In this document: positions 26,814 through 36,092 of the stretch, piece after piece
Numbering within the stretch: position 1 is the first letter of the stretch
Layout: every line of letters starts with the position of its first letter
Assembly: GCF_002257645.1 (NCBI RefSeq)
Contig: NZ_NQMO01000004.1
Location: 186,001 to 250,000, forward strand
Source of the DNA: Paenibacillus sp. XY044
GTDB lineage: Bacteria; Bacillota; Bacilli; Paenibacillales; Paenibacillaceae
Direction of reading: 5' to 3'
Length of the DNA: 64,000 nucleotides
The notes under the pieces: model-generated
Database searches by the model: none
What the model saw: only the letters and a program-made list of their open reading frames with translations
What the model was told of the DNA's origin: nothing
Program-made: the position numbers and the translations under genes

Positions 26814-27899
26814 ATGATGATCGGAGTCACGCTGGACCGCGTCAGCAAAACATTCGGTGGGGCCAAAGGTGTGGAGGAGGTTGACGTACATATCAATCCA
26901 GGCGAGTTTTTTACTTTTCTGGGTCCGAGCGGCTGCGGCAAAACGACCACTTTGCGCATGATCGCCGGATTCTATTACCCCAGCGACGGACGAGTCCTAT
27001 TCGGTGAGCATAATGTCACCAACATGCCGCCCAATAAGCGCAACACGGGCATGGTATTTCAAAACTACGCCTTATTTCCGCACATGACCGTATTCGAGAA
27101 TATTGCTTTCGGTCTTCAAGTCCGGAAACAGGGAAAGGCTGAAATTAACGAGAAGGTCACGCGCGCCCAAAAGCTGGTGCATCTGGACGGCTACGGGCAG
27201 CGCCGCATCGATCAGTTATCCGGTGGGCAGCAGCAGCGAGTTGCACTGGCGCGCGCACTGGTGATCGAACCGAATATTCTCCTGCTCGATGAGCCCTTGT
27301 CCAACCTTGATGCCAAGCTGCGTGATGAGACGAGGCAGGAAATCAAGCGGCTTCAGCTTGAGCTCGGCATTACTACGATTTACGTCACGCATGATCAATC
27401 GGAAGCGATGTCCATGTCGGACCGGATCATGGTCATGAAAGATGGCGTCGTGCAGCAGATCGGTACGCCGCATGAAATTTACAACCGTCCGGTTAACCGT
27501 TTCGTCGCTTCGTTTATCGGGGAGTCCAATCTGTGGGAAGGCACGGTGGAACGGCTGGAAGGCGGGATGGTAGACGTTCGGCTTGCACCGGATTTGCTGC
27601 TGACCGGCCTCGCCAAAAACGCCTCGCCCGAATGCAAGCTGGCGATGGGACAGAGGGTTACATTGTCGGTACGCCCGGAGGCGGTTCGTGAGGCCGCTGC
27701 GTCCGAACGCGGCGAGGCCAATACGATGGCCGTGAAGGTGCTGCTATCGGAATTCACCGGGGTTAGCGTGAATTATATTGCTCAGGCCGGCCATTTGTCC
27801 GTGAAGGCGATGTTTGTCGGACAGGGGCACCGGATGAGGGAGCGGGACGAGGAAGTGTTGTTTACCGTGGCGCCGGACAGCATTTATTTTCTGGAATAA
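26814..27899 (+). CDS. ABC transporter ATP-binding protein (FbpC/PotA-type)
   Basis: A 361-residue ATPase with Walker A GPSGCGKTT (about 39-47), Q-loop FQNYALFPHMTV, signature LSGGQQQRVALARAL, Walker B ILLLDEPLSNLDA, and H-loop YVTHDQSEAM. A C-terminal TOBE domain (about 280-360) is typical of spermidine/iron/phosphonate importers. ATG 26814 (tandem with ATG 26817) follows AAGGAGG. It should energise the fused permease encoded 15 bases downstream. Confidence 0.96.
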   Translation: MMIGVTLDRVSKTFGGAKGVEEVDVHINPGEFFTFLGPSGCGKTTTLRMIAGFYYPSDGRVLFGEHNVTNMPPNKRNTGMVFQNYALFPHMTVFENIAFGLQVRKQGKAEINEKVTRAQKLVHLDGYGQRRIDQLSGGQQQRVALARALVIEPNILLLDEPLSNLDAKLRDETRQEIKRLQLELGITTIYVTHDQSEAMSMSDRIMVMKDGVVQQIGTPHEIYNRPVNRFVASFIGESNLWEGTVERLEGGMVDVRLAPDLLLTGLAKNASPECKLAMGQRVTLSVRPEAVREAAASERGEANTMAVKVLLSEFTGVSVNYIAQAGHLSVKAMFVGQGHRMRERDEEVLFTVAPDSIYFLE

Positions 27900-27914
27900 G
27901 GGGGAGCCGAAGCG

Positions 27915-29657
27915 ATGAACAAACCTCAGCCTCAATTGGCACCGCCGCCTATTCGCCCAAGCAGCCGCTGGAATTCGCTGACGAGATCGCCGCATTTTGT
28001 GTATGTGCTGATCGCGCCGTTATTTCTTATCCTTTTGGCATATGTCATCTATCCGTTCTTCCAGACGTTCCGGCAGAGTTTGCAGTTGGACGGCGGTTTT
28101 TCGCTCCAAAACTACTCTCGTTTCTTCAGCCTGGAACATACGGCGAATCTGGAGGCCCTGTGGACGAGCGTATATATTTCGGTACTCAGCGTGATCACCT
28201 GCGGCATCGTGGGTGTGGCCATGGCATTTCTGCTCGAGAGGTACGAGTTCCCCGGCCGCAAGCTCTTGTCGGTGCTTGTCCTCGTGCCGATGGCGCTGCC
28301 GCCGCTGATCGGGGTGTTATCCTTTGAATTTTTGTACGGTTCCAGCGGTATTATTCCGCGGGGATTGCAGCATCTGCTTCATTTGGATAAGCCGCCTTTT
28401 ACGCTGAAAGGGATCTGGGGCGTGCTGGTGGTCCATACGTTTACGATGTACACCTATTTCTATATGACGGCGTCTTCGGCGATCAAGGGGCTTGATCCGT
28501 CGCTTGAGGAAGCCGCGTCCAATCTGGGGGCGAACCGGTTCACCATCTGGCGCCGGGTGATTCTGCCCATGCTGACGCCGGCCATCGTTGCGGCCTCGCT
28601 GCTCGTCTTTATGATCTCGATGGCGTCGTATACCGCGCCGCTGATCTTCGGCATTGAACGGACGATGACGATGCAGATCTATCTGTCCCGCACCAACGGC
28701 GACTTGGATATGGCTGCGACGCAATCGACGCTGCTGTCCGTCGTGTCCATTCTGTTTCTCATTCTGATGCGGTGGTACCAGGGCGCGCGGAACTATCAGA
28801 ACATGAGTAAAGGCGTCAGCGTTCATCGGACCGAGGTGAAAAGCAAAGCAGGCAGAAACACCGCGATGGTGCTCTCTTTTCTCGGGGTGCTCGTGCTTAT
28901 GCTGCCGATCCTCGTGATTGTGCTGCTTGCTTTTTCCGAAGACGGGAAGTGGACGACCCAAGTTCTGCCGCCTTCTTATACGCTGGACCATTTCAAGGAT
29001 CTCTTCACCGACAGCAAAACATGGCGTCCCATCGCCAACAGCTTCAAAATCAGCATCGCGGCGACGATCGGCAACCTATTGTTCGGCGTCGCGGCCGCCT
29101 ATGCCATCGTGCGTATGAACTTTAAAGGGAAGACGCTGCTCGATATTCTGATCATGCTGCCTTGGGCGCTTCCGGGCACGGTCGTGGCCGTGAACCTCAT
29201 TACGGCGTTCAGCGAGGCTAATGCGTTTTCCTTTGGACAGGTGCTGATCGGCAGCTTCTGGATTTTGCCGCTGGCTTATTTCGTCCGGCATCTGCCTCTG
29301 ATCTTCCGCTCGACCTCGTCCACGCTGATGCAAACCGATCGTTCGGTGGAGGAAGCGGCACGAAATTTGGGAGCGTCCTGGTGGTACACCTTCCGCCGCG
29401 TCGTGTTTCCCATGGCGCTGAGCGGTATCCTGGCGGGCACGCTGCTGGCGCTTGTGGAAGGCATTGGCGAGTTTGTCGCTTCGATTTTGCTGTATACCAA
29501 TAAAACGACGCCGATCTCGGTCGAGATTTTTCAGCGGATGTACGCCTTTGAATTCGGAACCGCCTGCGCGTACGGCGTGCTGCAAATCGTCATGATTATT
29601 CTCGTGCTTTACGTTTCCCGGAGGCTGACCGGCGGCAATGCCGGCTCCGCGATTTGA
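27915..29657 (+). CDS. Fused two-domain ABC transporter permease (FbpB-type)
   Basis: A 580-residue membrane protein with about twelve helices, made of two permease halves. Each half has an EAA loop: EEAASNLGANRFTIWRRVIL (about 197-216) and EEAARNLGASWWYTFRRVVF (about 478-497). This fused form is usual in ferric-iron and aminoethylphosphonate importers. ATG behind GGGGGAGCC. With the ATPase and the lipoprotein it completes the importer of the ROK-headed cluster. Confidence 0.95.
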   Translation: MNKPQPQLAPPPIRPSSRWNSLTRSPHFVYVLIAPLFLILLAYVIYPFFQTFRQSLQLDGGFSLQNYSRFFSLEHTANLEALWTSVYISVLSVITCGIVGVAMAFLLERYEFPGRKLLSVLVLVPMALPPLIGVLSFEFLYGSSGIIPRGLQHLLHLDKPPFTLKGIWGVLVVHTFTMYTYFYMTASSAIKGLDPSLEEAASNLGANRFTIWRRVILPMLTPAIVAASLLVFMISMASYTAPLIFGIERTMTMQIYLSRTNGDLDMAATQSTLLSVVSILFLILMRWYQGARNYQNMSKGVSVHRTEVKSKAGRNTAMVLSFLGVLVLMLPILVIVLLAFSEDGKWTTQVLPPSYTLDHFKDLFTDSKTWRPIANSFKISIAATIGNLLFGVAAAYAIVRMNFKGKTLLDILIMLPWALPGTVVAVNLITAFSEANAFSFGQVLIGSFWILPLAYFVRHLPLIFRSTSSTLMQTDRSVEEAARNLGASWWYTFRRVVFPMALSGILAGTLLALVEGIGEFVASILLYTNKTTPISVEIFQRMYAFEFGTACAYGVLQIVMIILVLYVSRRLTGGNAGSAI

Positions 29658-29815
29658 CGATAGATTTTCTGAACCTGAAGCGGTAAAAGAATACCTTATT
29701 TTCATTACGCGGCGACCTGTCCCGAACAAGGCGAGCCGATTGCGATAATGATACAGGCAGGCAGCGGCATTTGCCGATGCAAGCCAACATTCACGCTTGA
29801 AGGAGGAGAAGTAAC

Positions 29816-32410
29816 TTGAGTCAAAGTGATCTGAGTAAGAAACGCAGGGCAAAAAAATGGATGGCGGCTTCGATGAGCCTGGTGATGGCTGGAACGCTGG
29901 CTTTTCAAGCCGGTCCTGGAAAAGCATCTGCTGACAGGGGGGTGGTCGATTTATGGAAAGCCATCAAACCCCTCACCACCATTGCCAGCGTGATGAATAC
30001 GGGAGCTCACCCGGATGATGAGCATAGTGCGACACTCGCGTATCTTTCGCTTGGACTCGGCGTGGATACATACAGTGTCATCGCCAATCGCGGGGAAGGC
30101 GGGCAGAACGAAATCGGCAGCGAGCTGGGCAACGCCCTCGGGATCATCCGCACGCGGGAGCTGCAGGAAGCATCGAAGATTACGAATGTGACGCTGGCGA
30201 ACCTGAGCCAGAAGCTGGACGATCCGATCTATGATTTCGGATTTTCCAAGAGCCCTGACGAAACGTTGGAAAAATGGGGCGAGGACGTCGCTTATGAACG
30301 GCTGATCCGCCAAATCCGGGAGAAACGTCCGGATGTGCTGATTCCGGCGTTCCTGAACGAGCCTTCGACGCACGGACATCATCGCGCGATTAACGTGCTG
30401 ACCGTACGTGCCTTCAAGGATGCGGGCAATCCGCAGGTGTTCCCGGAGCAGCTGAAGGAAGGGCTGCAGCCTTGGCAGCCGAAGAAGCTCTATGTACCAG
30501 GAACGGAGAAGGACTACGATGCCTCTTTGCCGGTCAACGAATACAATGAGCTGTACGGCGCTTCCTACGCCCAACTCGGAGAAGAATCCCGCTACATGCA
30601 CAAGAGCCAGGGCATGGGCAGACAAGTGGATGAAGGCCAAGGAACGGCCTATTACACACTGCAGGCGTCGGCGGACGGCAAGAAGGCAGACGAGAAGCCG
30701 GCAGCGTCGTTGTTCGGTGGAATCGCCTTTACGTTCGACGATCTGGCCAAAGAAATAGATGTCAAAGGAAAGGACAATAAAGTCGCCAAGCAGCTGAACA
30801 CGCTGCAAAAAGACGCCAACGAAGTGATCGCGGCTTATCCCGCATTTGCGAAAGTGGCCCGCGAAGTCCATGAGATGAAAGCGGACGTTCAAACCGCCGT
30901 GGAGCTTGTGAAGTCATCATCTTTAGATTTATCGGCTAAAAATGATCTGCTGCATCGTTTGGACGTGAAGGAAAGACAGCTCAATAAAGCCAGCCAAGAG
31001 GCGACCTCCGTCGTCGTCAAGGTGAAGCCGGAGACCGGAGAGCTTATTCCGGGGCAAACCACGAAGGTGACGGTGACGGCTTTTAACGGCGGAGACGTGA
31101 ATGTCGGCAAGGTCAGCCTGAAGCTGAATGTTCCCGAAGGCTGGAATGCGAAAACGTCCGGAGCGGCGACCTTCGCCAAGCTGGACAAAAACAAGACGGT
31201 CCAAACGGAGTTTGAGGTCACCGTGCCGAAACAGGTGGAGGATTTCAATCCTTATGCGCTTCCGCTGATTTCCGCGGATATCGGGTATGAGGCGTTTGGA
31301 ACGTCGGCAACGCTGCATGCGGTTCCGGATAATGCGGTAGCCGTGCTGCCGCCGGTTGCGCTGTCCCTAAGTCCGGAAGCGGCGGTTCTGAACACGCTGA
31401 AACCGGGAGACGCCGTATCGGTCAAGGTGACCGCGACGAATTATGCGCCGGGCGCGGAGAAGACGAAAATCTCGCTGAAAACGCCGGAGGGCTGGACGGT
31501 GGAGCCCGCGGTGCAGGAATTGAGCTTCGCGGCCAAATACGAAACCAAGACGGCTGAATTTACGGTCAAGGCGCCGGAAGGCGTGAAGGCGGGAAGCTAC
31601 AGCTTGTCTGCTGTATCGAGCGACGGAACGCTAGACAGCAGCAGAACGGTACAGGTCATCCAGTATCCGCATATCGGCAAAACCTATTACGTTAAGCCGG
31701 CCAACCTGGCCATTCAAGCGTTCGATCTGAAGGTGCCGGAGGGACTGAAGGTCGGCTATGTTTCCAGCGGGTTTGATAACATTGATCAGGTGCTGCGCCA
31801 GGTGGGCATCAATGTGACGAATCTGGATGCCAAAACGATTCAGTTCGGCGATCTGTCGCAGTACGATACGATTGTGCTCGGCATTCGGGCCTATGCGTTC
31901 CGGCCGGAACTGATTCCTAGCAATCAGCGTCTGCTCGATTACGCCAAGAATGGCGGCAACCTGGTAGTCCAATATCACAAACCGGAAGACAAATGGTCGC
32001 CGGATCTCGCTCCGTATCCGATCAAGATCGGCGAGCCGCTGATCGAATGGCGCGTCACGGACGAAAACTCCAAGGTGACCATGCTTGCGCCGGATCATCC
32101 GATCTTTAATACGCCGAATAAGATTACATCGGCCGACTGGGAGAACTGGATTCAGGACCGCTCCGCTTACAACCCGTCCGAATGGGGCAAGGAGTATACG
32201 GAGCTGATCTCGAACGGAGATCCCGGCGAGAAAGAGTTTACGGGCACGTTCCTCACAGCCCCTTACGGCAAAGGGAATTACACGTACAGCTCGATTGTCT
32301 GGTACCGCGAAATGCCAAGCCTTGTTCCAGGCTCGATTCGCATGTTCGTGAACATGATCAGCCTGAAGCAGGAAGGGGCGGCTTCCGCCGGAACCACTCC
32401 ACAAAAGTAA
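29816..32410 (+). CDS. Secreted PIG-L deacetylase with NEW3 and amidotransferase-like domains
   Basis: An 864-residue protein with a signal peptide (about 1-41, ending ASA). The PIG-L/LmbE zinc deacetylase domain (about 55-290) has the metal motif AHPDDEHS near residue 63 and HGHH near 185. Two NEW3/CARDB-like beta domains follow (about 395-620; ITPGQTTKVTVTA-type strands). The C-terminal domain (about 640-855) resembles class I glutamine amidotransferase/ThuA folds (YDTIVLGIRAYA; GGNLVVQYHKP). PIG-L enzymes remove acetyl groups from GlcNAc-type sugars. Start is TTG behind GGAGGAG. It should act outside the membrane, before import by the cluster transporter. Confidence 0.88.
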   Translation: MSQSDLSKKRRAKKWMAASMSLVMAGTLAFQAGPGKASADRGVVDLWKAIKPLTTIASVMNTGAHPDDEHSATLAYLSLGLGVDTYSVIANRGEGGQNEIGSELGNALGIIRTRELQEASKITNVTLANLSQKLDDPIYDFGFSKSPDETLEKWGEDVAYERLIRQIREKRPDVLIPAFLNEPSTHGHHRAINVLTVRAFKDAGNPQVFPEQLKEGLQPWQPKKLYVPGTEKDYDASLPVNEYNELYGASYAQLGEESRYMHKSQGMGRQVDEGQGTAYYTLQASADGKKADEKPAASLFGGIAFTFDDLAKEIDVKGKDNKVAKQLNTLQKDANEVIAAYPAFAKVAREVHEMKADVQTAVELVKSSSLDLSAKNDLLHRLDVKERQLNKASQEATSVVVKVKPETGELIPGQTTKVTVTAFNGGDVNVGKVSLKLNVPEGWNAKTSGAATFAKLDKNKTVQTEFEVTVPKQVEDFNPYALPLISADIGYEAFGTSATLHAVPDNAVAVLPPVALSLSPEAAVLNTLKPGDAVSVKVTATNYAPGAEKTKISLKTPEGWTVEPAVQELSFAAKYETKTAEFTVKAPEGVKAGSYSLSAVSSDGTLDSSRTVQVIQYPHIGKTYYVKPANLAIQAFDLKVPEGLKVGYVSSGFDNIDQVLRQVGINVTNLDAKTIQFGDLSQYDTIVLGIRAYAFRPELIPSNQRLLDYAKNGGNLVVQYHKPEDKWSPDLAPYPIKIGEPLIEWRVTDENSKVTMLAPDHPIFNTPNKITSADWENWIQDRSAYNPSEWGKEYTELISNGDPGEKEFTGTFLTAPYGKGNYTYSSIVWYREMPSLVPGSIRMFVNMISLKQEGAASAGTTPQK

Positions 32411-32567
32411 TGGATGATCGAGCTGGAATGTAGGATGAATGGTGGAAGGATTTAGCTTGAAAGGGGATGGCGCGGAGCGATAGGCTTCGCGCCGTACCTT
32501 GGATTTTCAAACGGATAAAGACTTTGGCTGCGTACATAAAACAAACCATGGAGGGGACTGGGGCAAC

Positions 32568-34079
32568 ATGAGGAATCGGGAACAGATTTTGGAGCGGGAA
32601 GGTGGACACTTTCCGGGACGCACCTATACGGAAGCCGTGCTCGAGCCTGCTTTCGATGAAGCGAAGAACAGCTTGCTTGGAGCGATGATGGCGATCAACA
32701 AAGCGCATTTGATCATGTTGAAGGAGCAGGGACTTGTAAGCGGGGAAGAAGCACTCCAAATCGCGTCGGCCATCCGCGGCCTTGATCTGGAGGGGCTGCG
32801 CCAAGCGGAATATACGGGACAGTTCGAGGACCTGTTCTTTCAGGTTGAGCATGAGCTGCATGCGGCGGCTGGAGACATTGCCGACAATCTGCATCTGGCC
32901 CGCAGCCGCAATGATATGGGCATCGCGATTTACCGGATCGTGCTGCGGGAGAAACTGCTCGTAACGCTTCGCGGAGCCCTTGCACTCAAGAGTCAGCTGC
33001 TTTCGTTTGCAGAGGAGCATAAAGGCACGATCATGATCGGGTACACGCATACGCAGCAGGCGCAGCCGACGACGTTGGCCCACTATATTTTGGCGATGGC
33101 CGACTCTCTGGACCGCGACATCCGCCGGCTGCAGGCGGCTTATGCCAACTGCAACCGAAGCAGCATGGGAGCGGCGGCACTGACCACTTCCGGCTTCGCC
33201 ATCAGCAGGGAGCGGGTGAAGGAGCTGCTCGGCTTCGACGAGCTGATCTATAACTCCTACGACGCGATCGGCGGTGCCGATTACGTCGGCGAGATGATGA
33301 CGGCCGTGCAGTTGGCCGCGATTAATCTGGGCAGGTCGTCGCAGGATTTTCTGCTGTGGTGCACGCAGGAATTCGGCATGCTGCGCGTGGCCGATCCTTA
33401 CGTGCAAATCAGCTCGATCATGCCGCAGAAAAGAAATCCGGTATCGTTCGAGCATATGCGTGCGCTTCTCTCCAGCTGCGTCGGCAATACCCAAACCGTG
33501 CTGACCATGATGCACAACACTCCATTCGGCGATATCGTCGATACCGAGGACGATATGCAGCCTTATGCCTGGAAGGCGCTGAAAGTGCTGGAACGGATGT
33601 ATCGTCTGCTTTCCTGCGTCATCGGGACTGTGGACGTTAATAAGGAGATGCTGCGGAAGCGGACCGAGGGCAGCTTTGCCACGGTGACCGAGCTTGCAGA
33701 TACGCTAGTGCGCTCCGACCGTTTGTCGTTCCGCAGCTCCCATCATATCGTAAGCCGTCTCGTGAAGCGTGCCGTCGCCGATGGACTTGCCGCTAACCAA
33801 ATTACACTGGAGCTGGTCAATGAGATCGCACTGGAGGTCATCGGCCGGAAGCTCTCGCTGACGGAGGAGCAGCTGCGAATGGCGCTTGATCCGGTTCATT
33901 TCGTGGATATCCGTACGCTTCCCGGCGGGCCGGCCCCTTCGGAAATTCAAAGCGTGATCGCGAAGCGGAAAGGGGACCAGCAGACTCAGGAGCAATGGCT
34001 GGACGCAGCCCGCAAACAGGCGGAAGGAGCGCTGAAGAACCTGGATGACATCCTGGCTGGCTGGAGCGGCAGCCGATGA
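32568..34079 (+). CDS. Argininosuccinate lyase-like enzyme (fumarase/aspartase superfamily)
   Basis: A 503-residue enzyme, somewhat longer than canonical ArgH (about 460). Superfamily motifs are clear: HLARSRNDMGIAIYRI, MIGYTHTQQAQPTT, and the signature loop SSIMPQKRNPVSFEHMR with the catalytic Ser. Such enzymes split a C-N bond and release fumarate or a related acid. Several residues near the signature differ from biosynthetic ArgH (usually MPQKKNPD). No argG or other arginine gene is nearby, and the gene overlaps a sugar kinase gene by four bases, so a catabolic lyase is more likely. ATG 32568 is the plausible start. Confidence 0.88.
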   Translation: MRNREQILEREGGHFPGRTYTEAVLEPAFDEAKNSLLGAMMAINKAHLIMLKEQGLVSGEEALQIASAIRGLDLEGLRQAEYTGQFEDLFFQVEHELHAAAGDIADNLHLARSRNDMGIAIYRIVLREKLLVTLRGALALKSQLLSFAEEHKGTIMIGYTHTQQAQPTTLAHYILAMADSLDRDIRRLQAAYANCNRSSMGAAALTTSGFAISRERVKELLGFDELIYNSYDAIGGADYVGEMMTAVQLAAINLGRSSQDFLLWCTQEFGMLRVADPYVQISSIMPQKRNPVSFEHMRALLSSCVGNTQTVLTMMHNTPFGDIVDTEDDMQPYAWKALKVLERMYRLLSCVIGTVDVNKEMLRKRTEGSFATVTELADTLVRSDRLSFRSSHHIVSRLVKRAVADGLAANQITLELVNEIALEVIGRKLSLTEEQLRMALDPVHFVDIRTLPGGPAPSEIQSVIAKRKGDQQTQEQWLDAARKQAEGALKNLDDILAGWSGSR

Positions 34080-35140
34080 ACATGGCGAAAATTCCTCTGC
34101 TGGCCGTAGACGGCGGGGGGACGAAGTGTCTGGCCGTGCTTGCGGATGCCGAGGGCCGGATGCTGGCGAGCGGGCGTACGGGATCATGCAACTACCAGGG
34201 GGTAGGGCGCGAAGCCGCGGCGCTTGAGCTTACGCGTGCGATCGGGGAAGCCAAGAAACAGCTGGCGGCGGGATACGTCGATGGGAGTATGCTGTCTCCG
34301 TTTGGCGAGGATTCTGCTCCTATCCCTTCGCAGCCCGCAAAGCCGGTCCCTTCTATAATAGAAGGCGAACCGCTGCATGTTGCCTGCGCGGTATTCGGCC
34401 TCGCCGGACTGGATACCGATTATGACCGTCAAGTGATTGAGGAGCTTGTCTATGAAGCGCTTCGAAACACGCAGGTGCAGGCCGACCGCATCATCGTGGA
34501 GAATGATGGCGTGGCCGCTCTACTCGGGGCCACGGGTGGCGACCCCGGCATCCTGATCATCGCCGGCACCGGCTCAATCGTGTACGGGATCAACGCGAGC
34601 GGTGAAAGCGCCCGTGCCGGCGGCTGGGGCCACCGTGTCGGCGATGAAGGCAGCGGATATTGGATCGGGAAGCAGGCCATCATCGCCGCACTGCACGGAT
34701 ATGATGGAAGGAGCGGCGCCACGGCGCTAACGGATAAGCTGCTGAATCATCTGAAGCTGCAAAATGAAGAAGAACTGTTTAACTGGGCCTACTCCGCCGC
34801 ATACAGCGTGGAGAAAACAGCCGAGCTCAGCAAGCTCGTGAGTGAAGCGGAGCAACAGGGAGACGCGTCTGCGCGCATGATTCTCGAGGCTGCTGCCGAC
34901 GAGCTGTTTCTAGGGGCTCGGGCCGTGATCGAAAGAATCGGATTGGCTGAAGCGGAAGAGACATTTGCCTTGATTTTGCAGGGAGGCGTGCTGCAGAATA
35001 TTCCGCTTGTGCGAAGCCGATTGGCGGAACGAATCCGGGACATCTCGCCTCTAGCCAGCGTTGACGAGGCAAAGATGGAGCCGATTTATGGGGTGATAGC
35101 GCAGGGGATACGGCTGCTGGGGAAGGGGAGTGTTTCGTAG
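34076..35140 (+). CDS. N-acetylglucosamine kinase-like ATPase (BadF/BadG/BcrA/BcrD family)
   Basis: A 354-residue cytosolic kinase of the actin-like ATPase fold. PHOSPHATE 1 motif is LLAVDGGGTKCLAVLADAEG (about 6-25), and the adenosine/phosphate 2 region is IIAGTGSIVYGINASGESAR then AGGWGHRVGDEGSGYWIG. The family includes eukaryotic-type GlcNAc kinases and 2-hydroxyglutaryl-CoA dehydratase activators; the lack of any dehydratase gene and the presence of a deacetylase and ROK regulator favour an amino-sugar kinase. ATGA overlap with the lyase gene shows translational coupling. It ends the operon and is followed by a strong terminator. Confidence 0.9.
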   Translation: MNMAKIPLLAVDGGGTKCLAVLADAEGRMLASGRTGSCNYQGVGREAAALELTRAIGEAKKQLAAGYVDGSMLSPFGEDSAPIPSQPAKPVPSIIEGEPLHVACAVFGLAGLDTDYDRQVIEELVYEALRNTQVQADRIIVENDGVAALLGATGGDPGILIIAGTGSIVYGINASGESARAGGWGHRVGDEGSGYWIGKQAIIAALHGYDGRSGATALTDKLLNHLKLQNEEELFNWAYSAAYSVEKTAELSKLVSEAEQQGDASARMILEAAADELFLGARAVIERIGLAEAEETFALILQGGVLQNIPLVRSRLAERIRDISPLASVDEAKMEPIYGVIAQGIRLLGKGSVS

Positions 35141-35199
35141 TAGACAGCCGGGGTGCTTTCCGTCCCATACCCTTCAATAAAAACCAATGGCTTAACTTG

Positions 35200-35246
35200 A
35201 AGCGCCTTTGCTAATGCCGTAACCGTTAGCACAGAAGGCGCTTTTT
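35200..35246 (+). terminator. Rho-independent terminator of the ROK-headed cluster
   Basis: AAGCGCCTT (35200-35208) / AAGGCGCTT (35235-35243) with an inner GCTAA / TTAGC pair and five T's, 59 bases after the kinase stop. Confidence 0.9.
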
Positions 35247-35357
35247 CCCCGTTCTCCATTGATAGCTAGCTCATCTGGAGTGAGCTTTATTTCTTTTGCC
35301 TCCTGTTCAGGGACATTAAAGTTGGTGAATTAAAATCGGAGTTTTATTGGTTTGCCA

Positions 35358-35386
35358 GTAAAGCTAACGGGCAGGTTGAGGCAATG
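35358..35386 (+). repeat. Repeat box at the left edge of the cassette-like array
   Basis: AAGCTAACGGGCAGGTTGAG preceded by TTTGCCAGTA, similar to the copy at 4104. This is the first of the intergenic CTAACGGG boxes in the 35-48 kb region and stands about 70 bases before an acetyltransferase gene. Confidence 0.75.
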
Positions 35387-35454
35387 AGCTACTTTCGATC
35401 TTCATGTTATAATAAAGCAAATTTAATCATTTAATTTCTTGGAGGGATCCCATT

Positions 35455-36039
35455 ATGACAATCGATAGGAAGGGCCAATTGACTGAGATTCAAATCGAGA
35501 GTCGTGATATTCTCTTGAGATTTGCTCAGGAATCCGACCTAAATGATTACTTTACTTTTTTACATGATCCTGAGATGAAGCGGTTAACGGGATCACAAAT
35601 TGAATTCACCCGTAATGAAATTGCCGCTTGGATTAATAAAATTAGTGTCATAAATAATGATCGTGTTGATTTTATGATCTTATTGAAAAGAACAAACGAG
35701 CTGCTTGGCGAGGTTGTCTTAAATGAAATCGATTCAATCAACCGGAGTGCAAATATCCGTATCGGCATTCAAGGAACTCAGCATCGCGGTAAAGGTTATG
35801 GTTCGGAAGCTATGATTCAAATGCTTCGGTATGGATTTAACACATTAAAGCTGCATCGAATTCATTTAGGCGTTTATACTTTTAACCCACGAGCGATCCA
35901 TGTATACGAGAAGATAGGTTTTAAACGAGAAGGGTTACAGCGAGACGCACTATATATAGATGGAAAGTTTCATGATATGATCACGATGGCTATTCTCGAA
36001 GATGAGTTCCGTTTATTACATGAGCCGTTAAGCTCTTAA
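35455..36039 (+). CDS. GNAT acetyltransferase, RimJ/RimL-type
   Basis: A 194-residue acetyltransferase. After a short start the GNAT fold is clear: ILLRFAQESDLNDYFTFLHD, then RIGIQGTQHRGKGYGSEAMI (the acetyl-CoA loop RGKGYG), then LGVYTFNPRAIHVYEKIGFK. This layout belongs to the RimJ/RimL/SpeG-like group that acetylates ribosomal N-termini, polyamines or antibiotics; the target is unknown. ATG follows TTGGAGGGATCC. Composition is more A/T-rich than the operon to the left. Confidence 0.92.
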   Translation: MTIDRKGQLTEIQIESRDILLRFAQESDLNDYFTFLHDPEMKRLTGSQIEFTRNEIAAWINKISVINNDRVDFMILLKRTNELLGEVVLNEIDSINRSANIRIGIQGTQHRGKGYGSEAMIQMLRYGFNTLKLHRIHLGVYTFNPRAIHVYEKIGFKREGLQRDALYIDGKFHDMITMAILEDEFRLLHEPLSS

Positions 36040-36092
36040 TGAAGGTGTTAAGATGCCATCAATCGTTAATATGCATTGGAGGCAAAATATGA

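Noticed and set aside
32568..34079. Naming the lyase argH for arginine biosynthesis
   Set aside because: No arginine gene is nearby, the gene is coupled to a sugar kinase gene, and signature-loop residues differ from biosynthetic ArgH.
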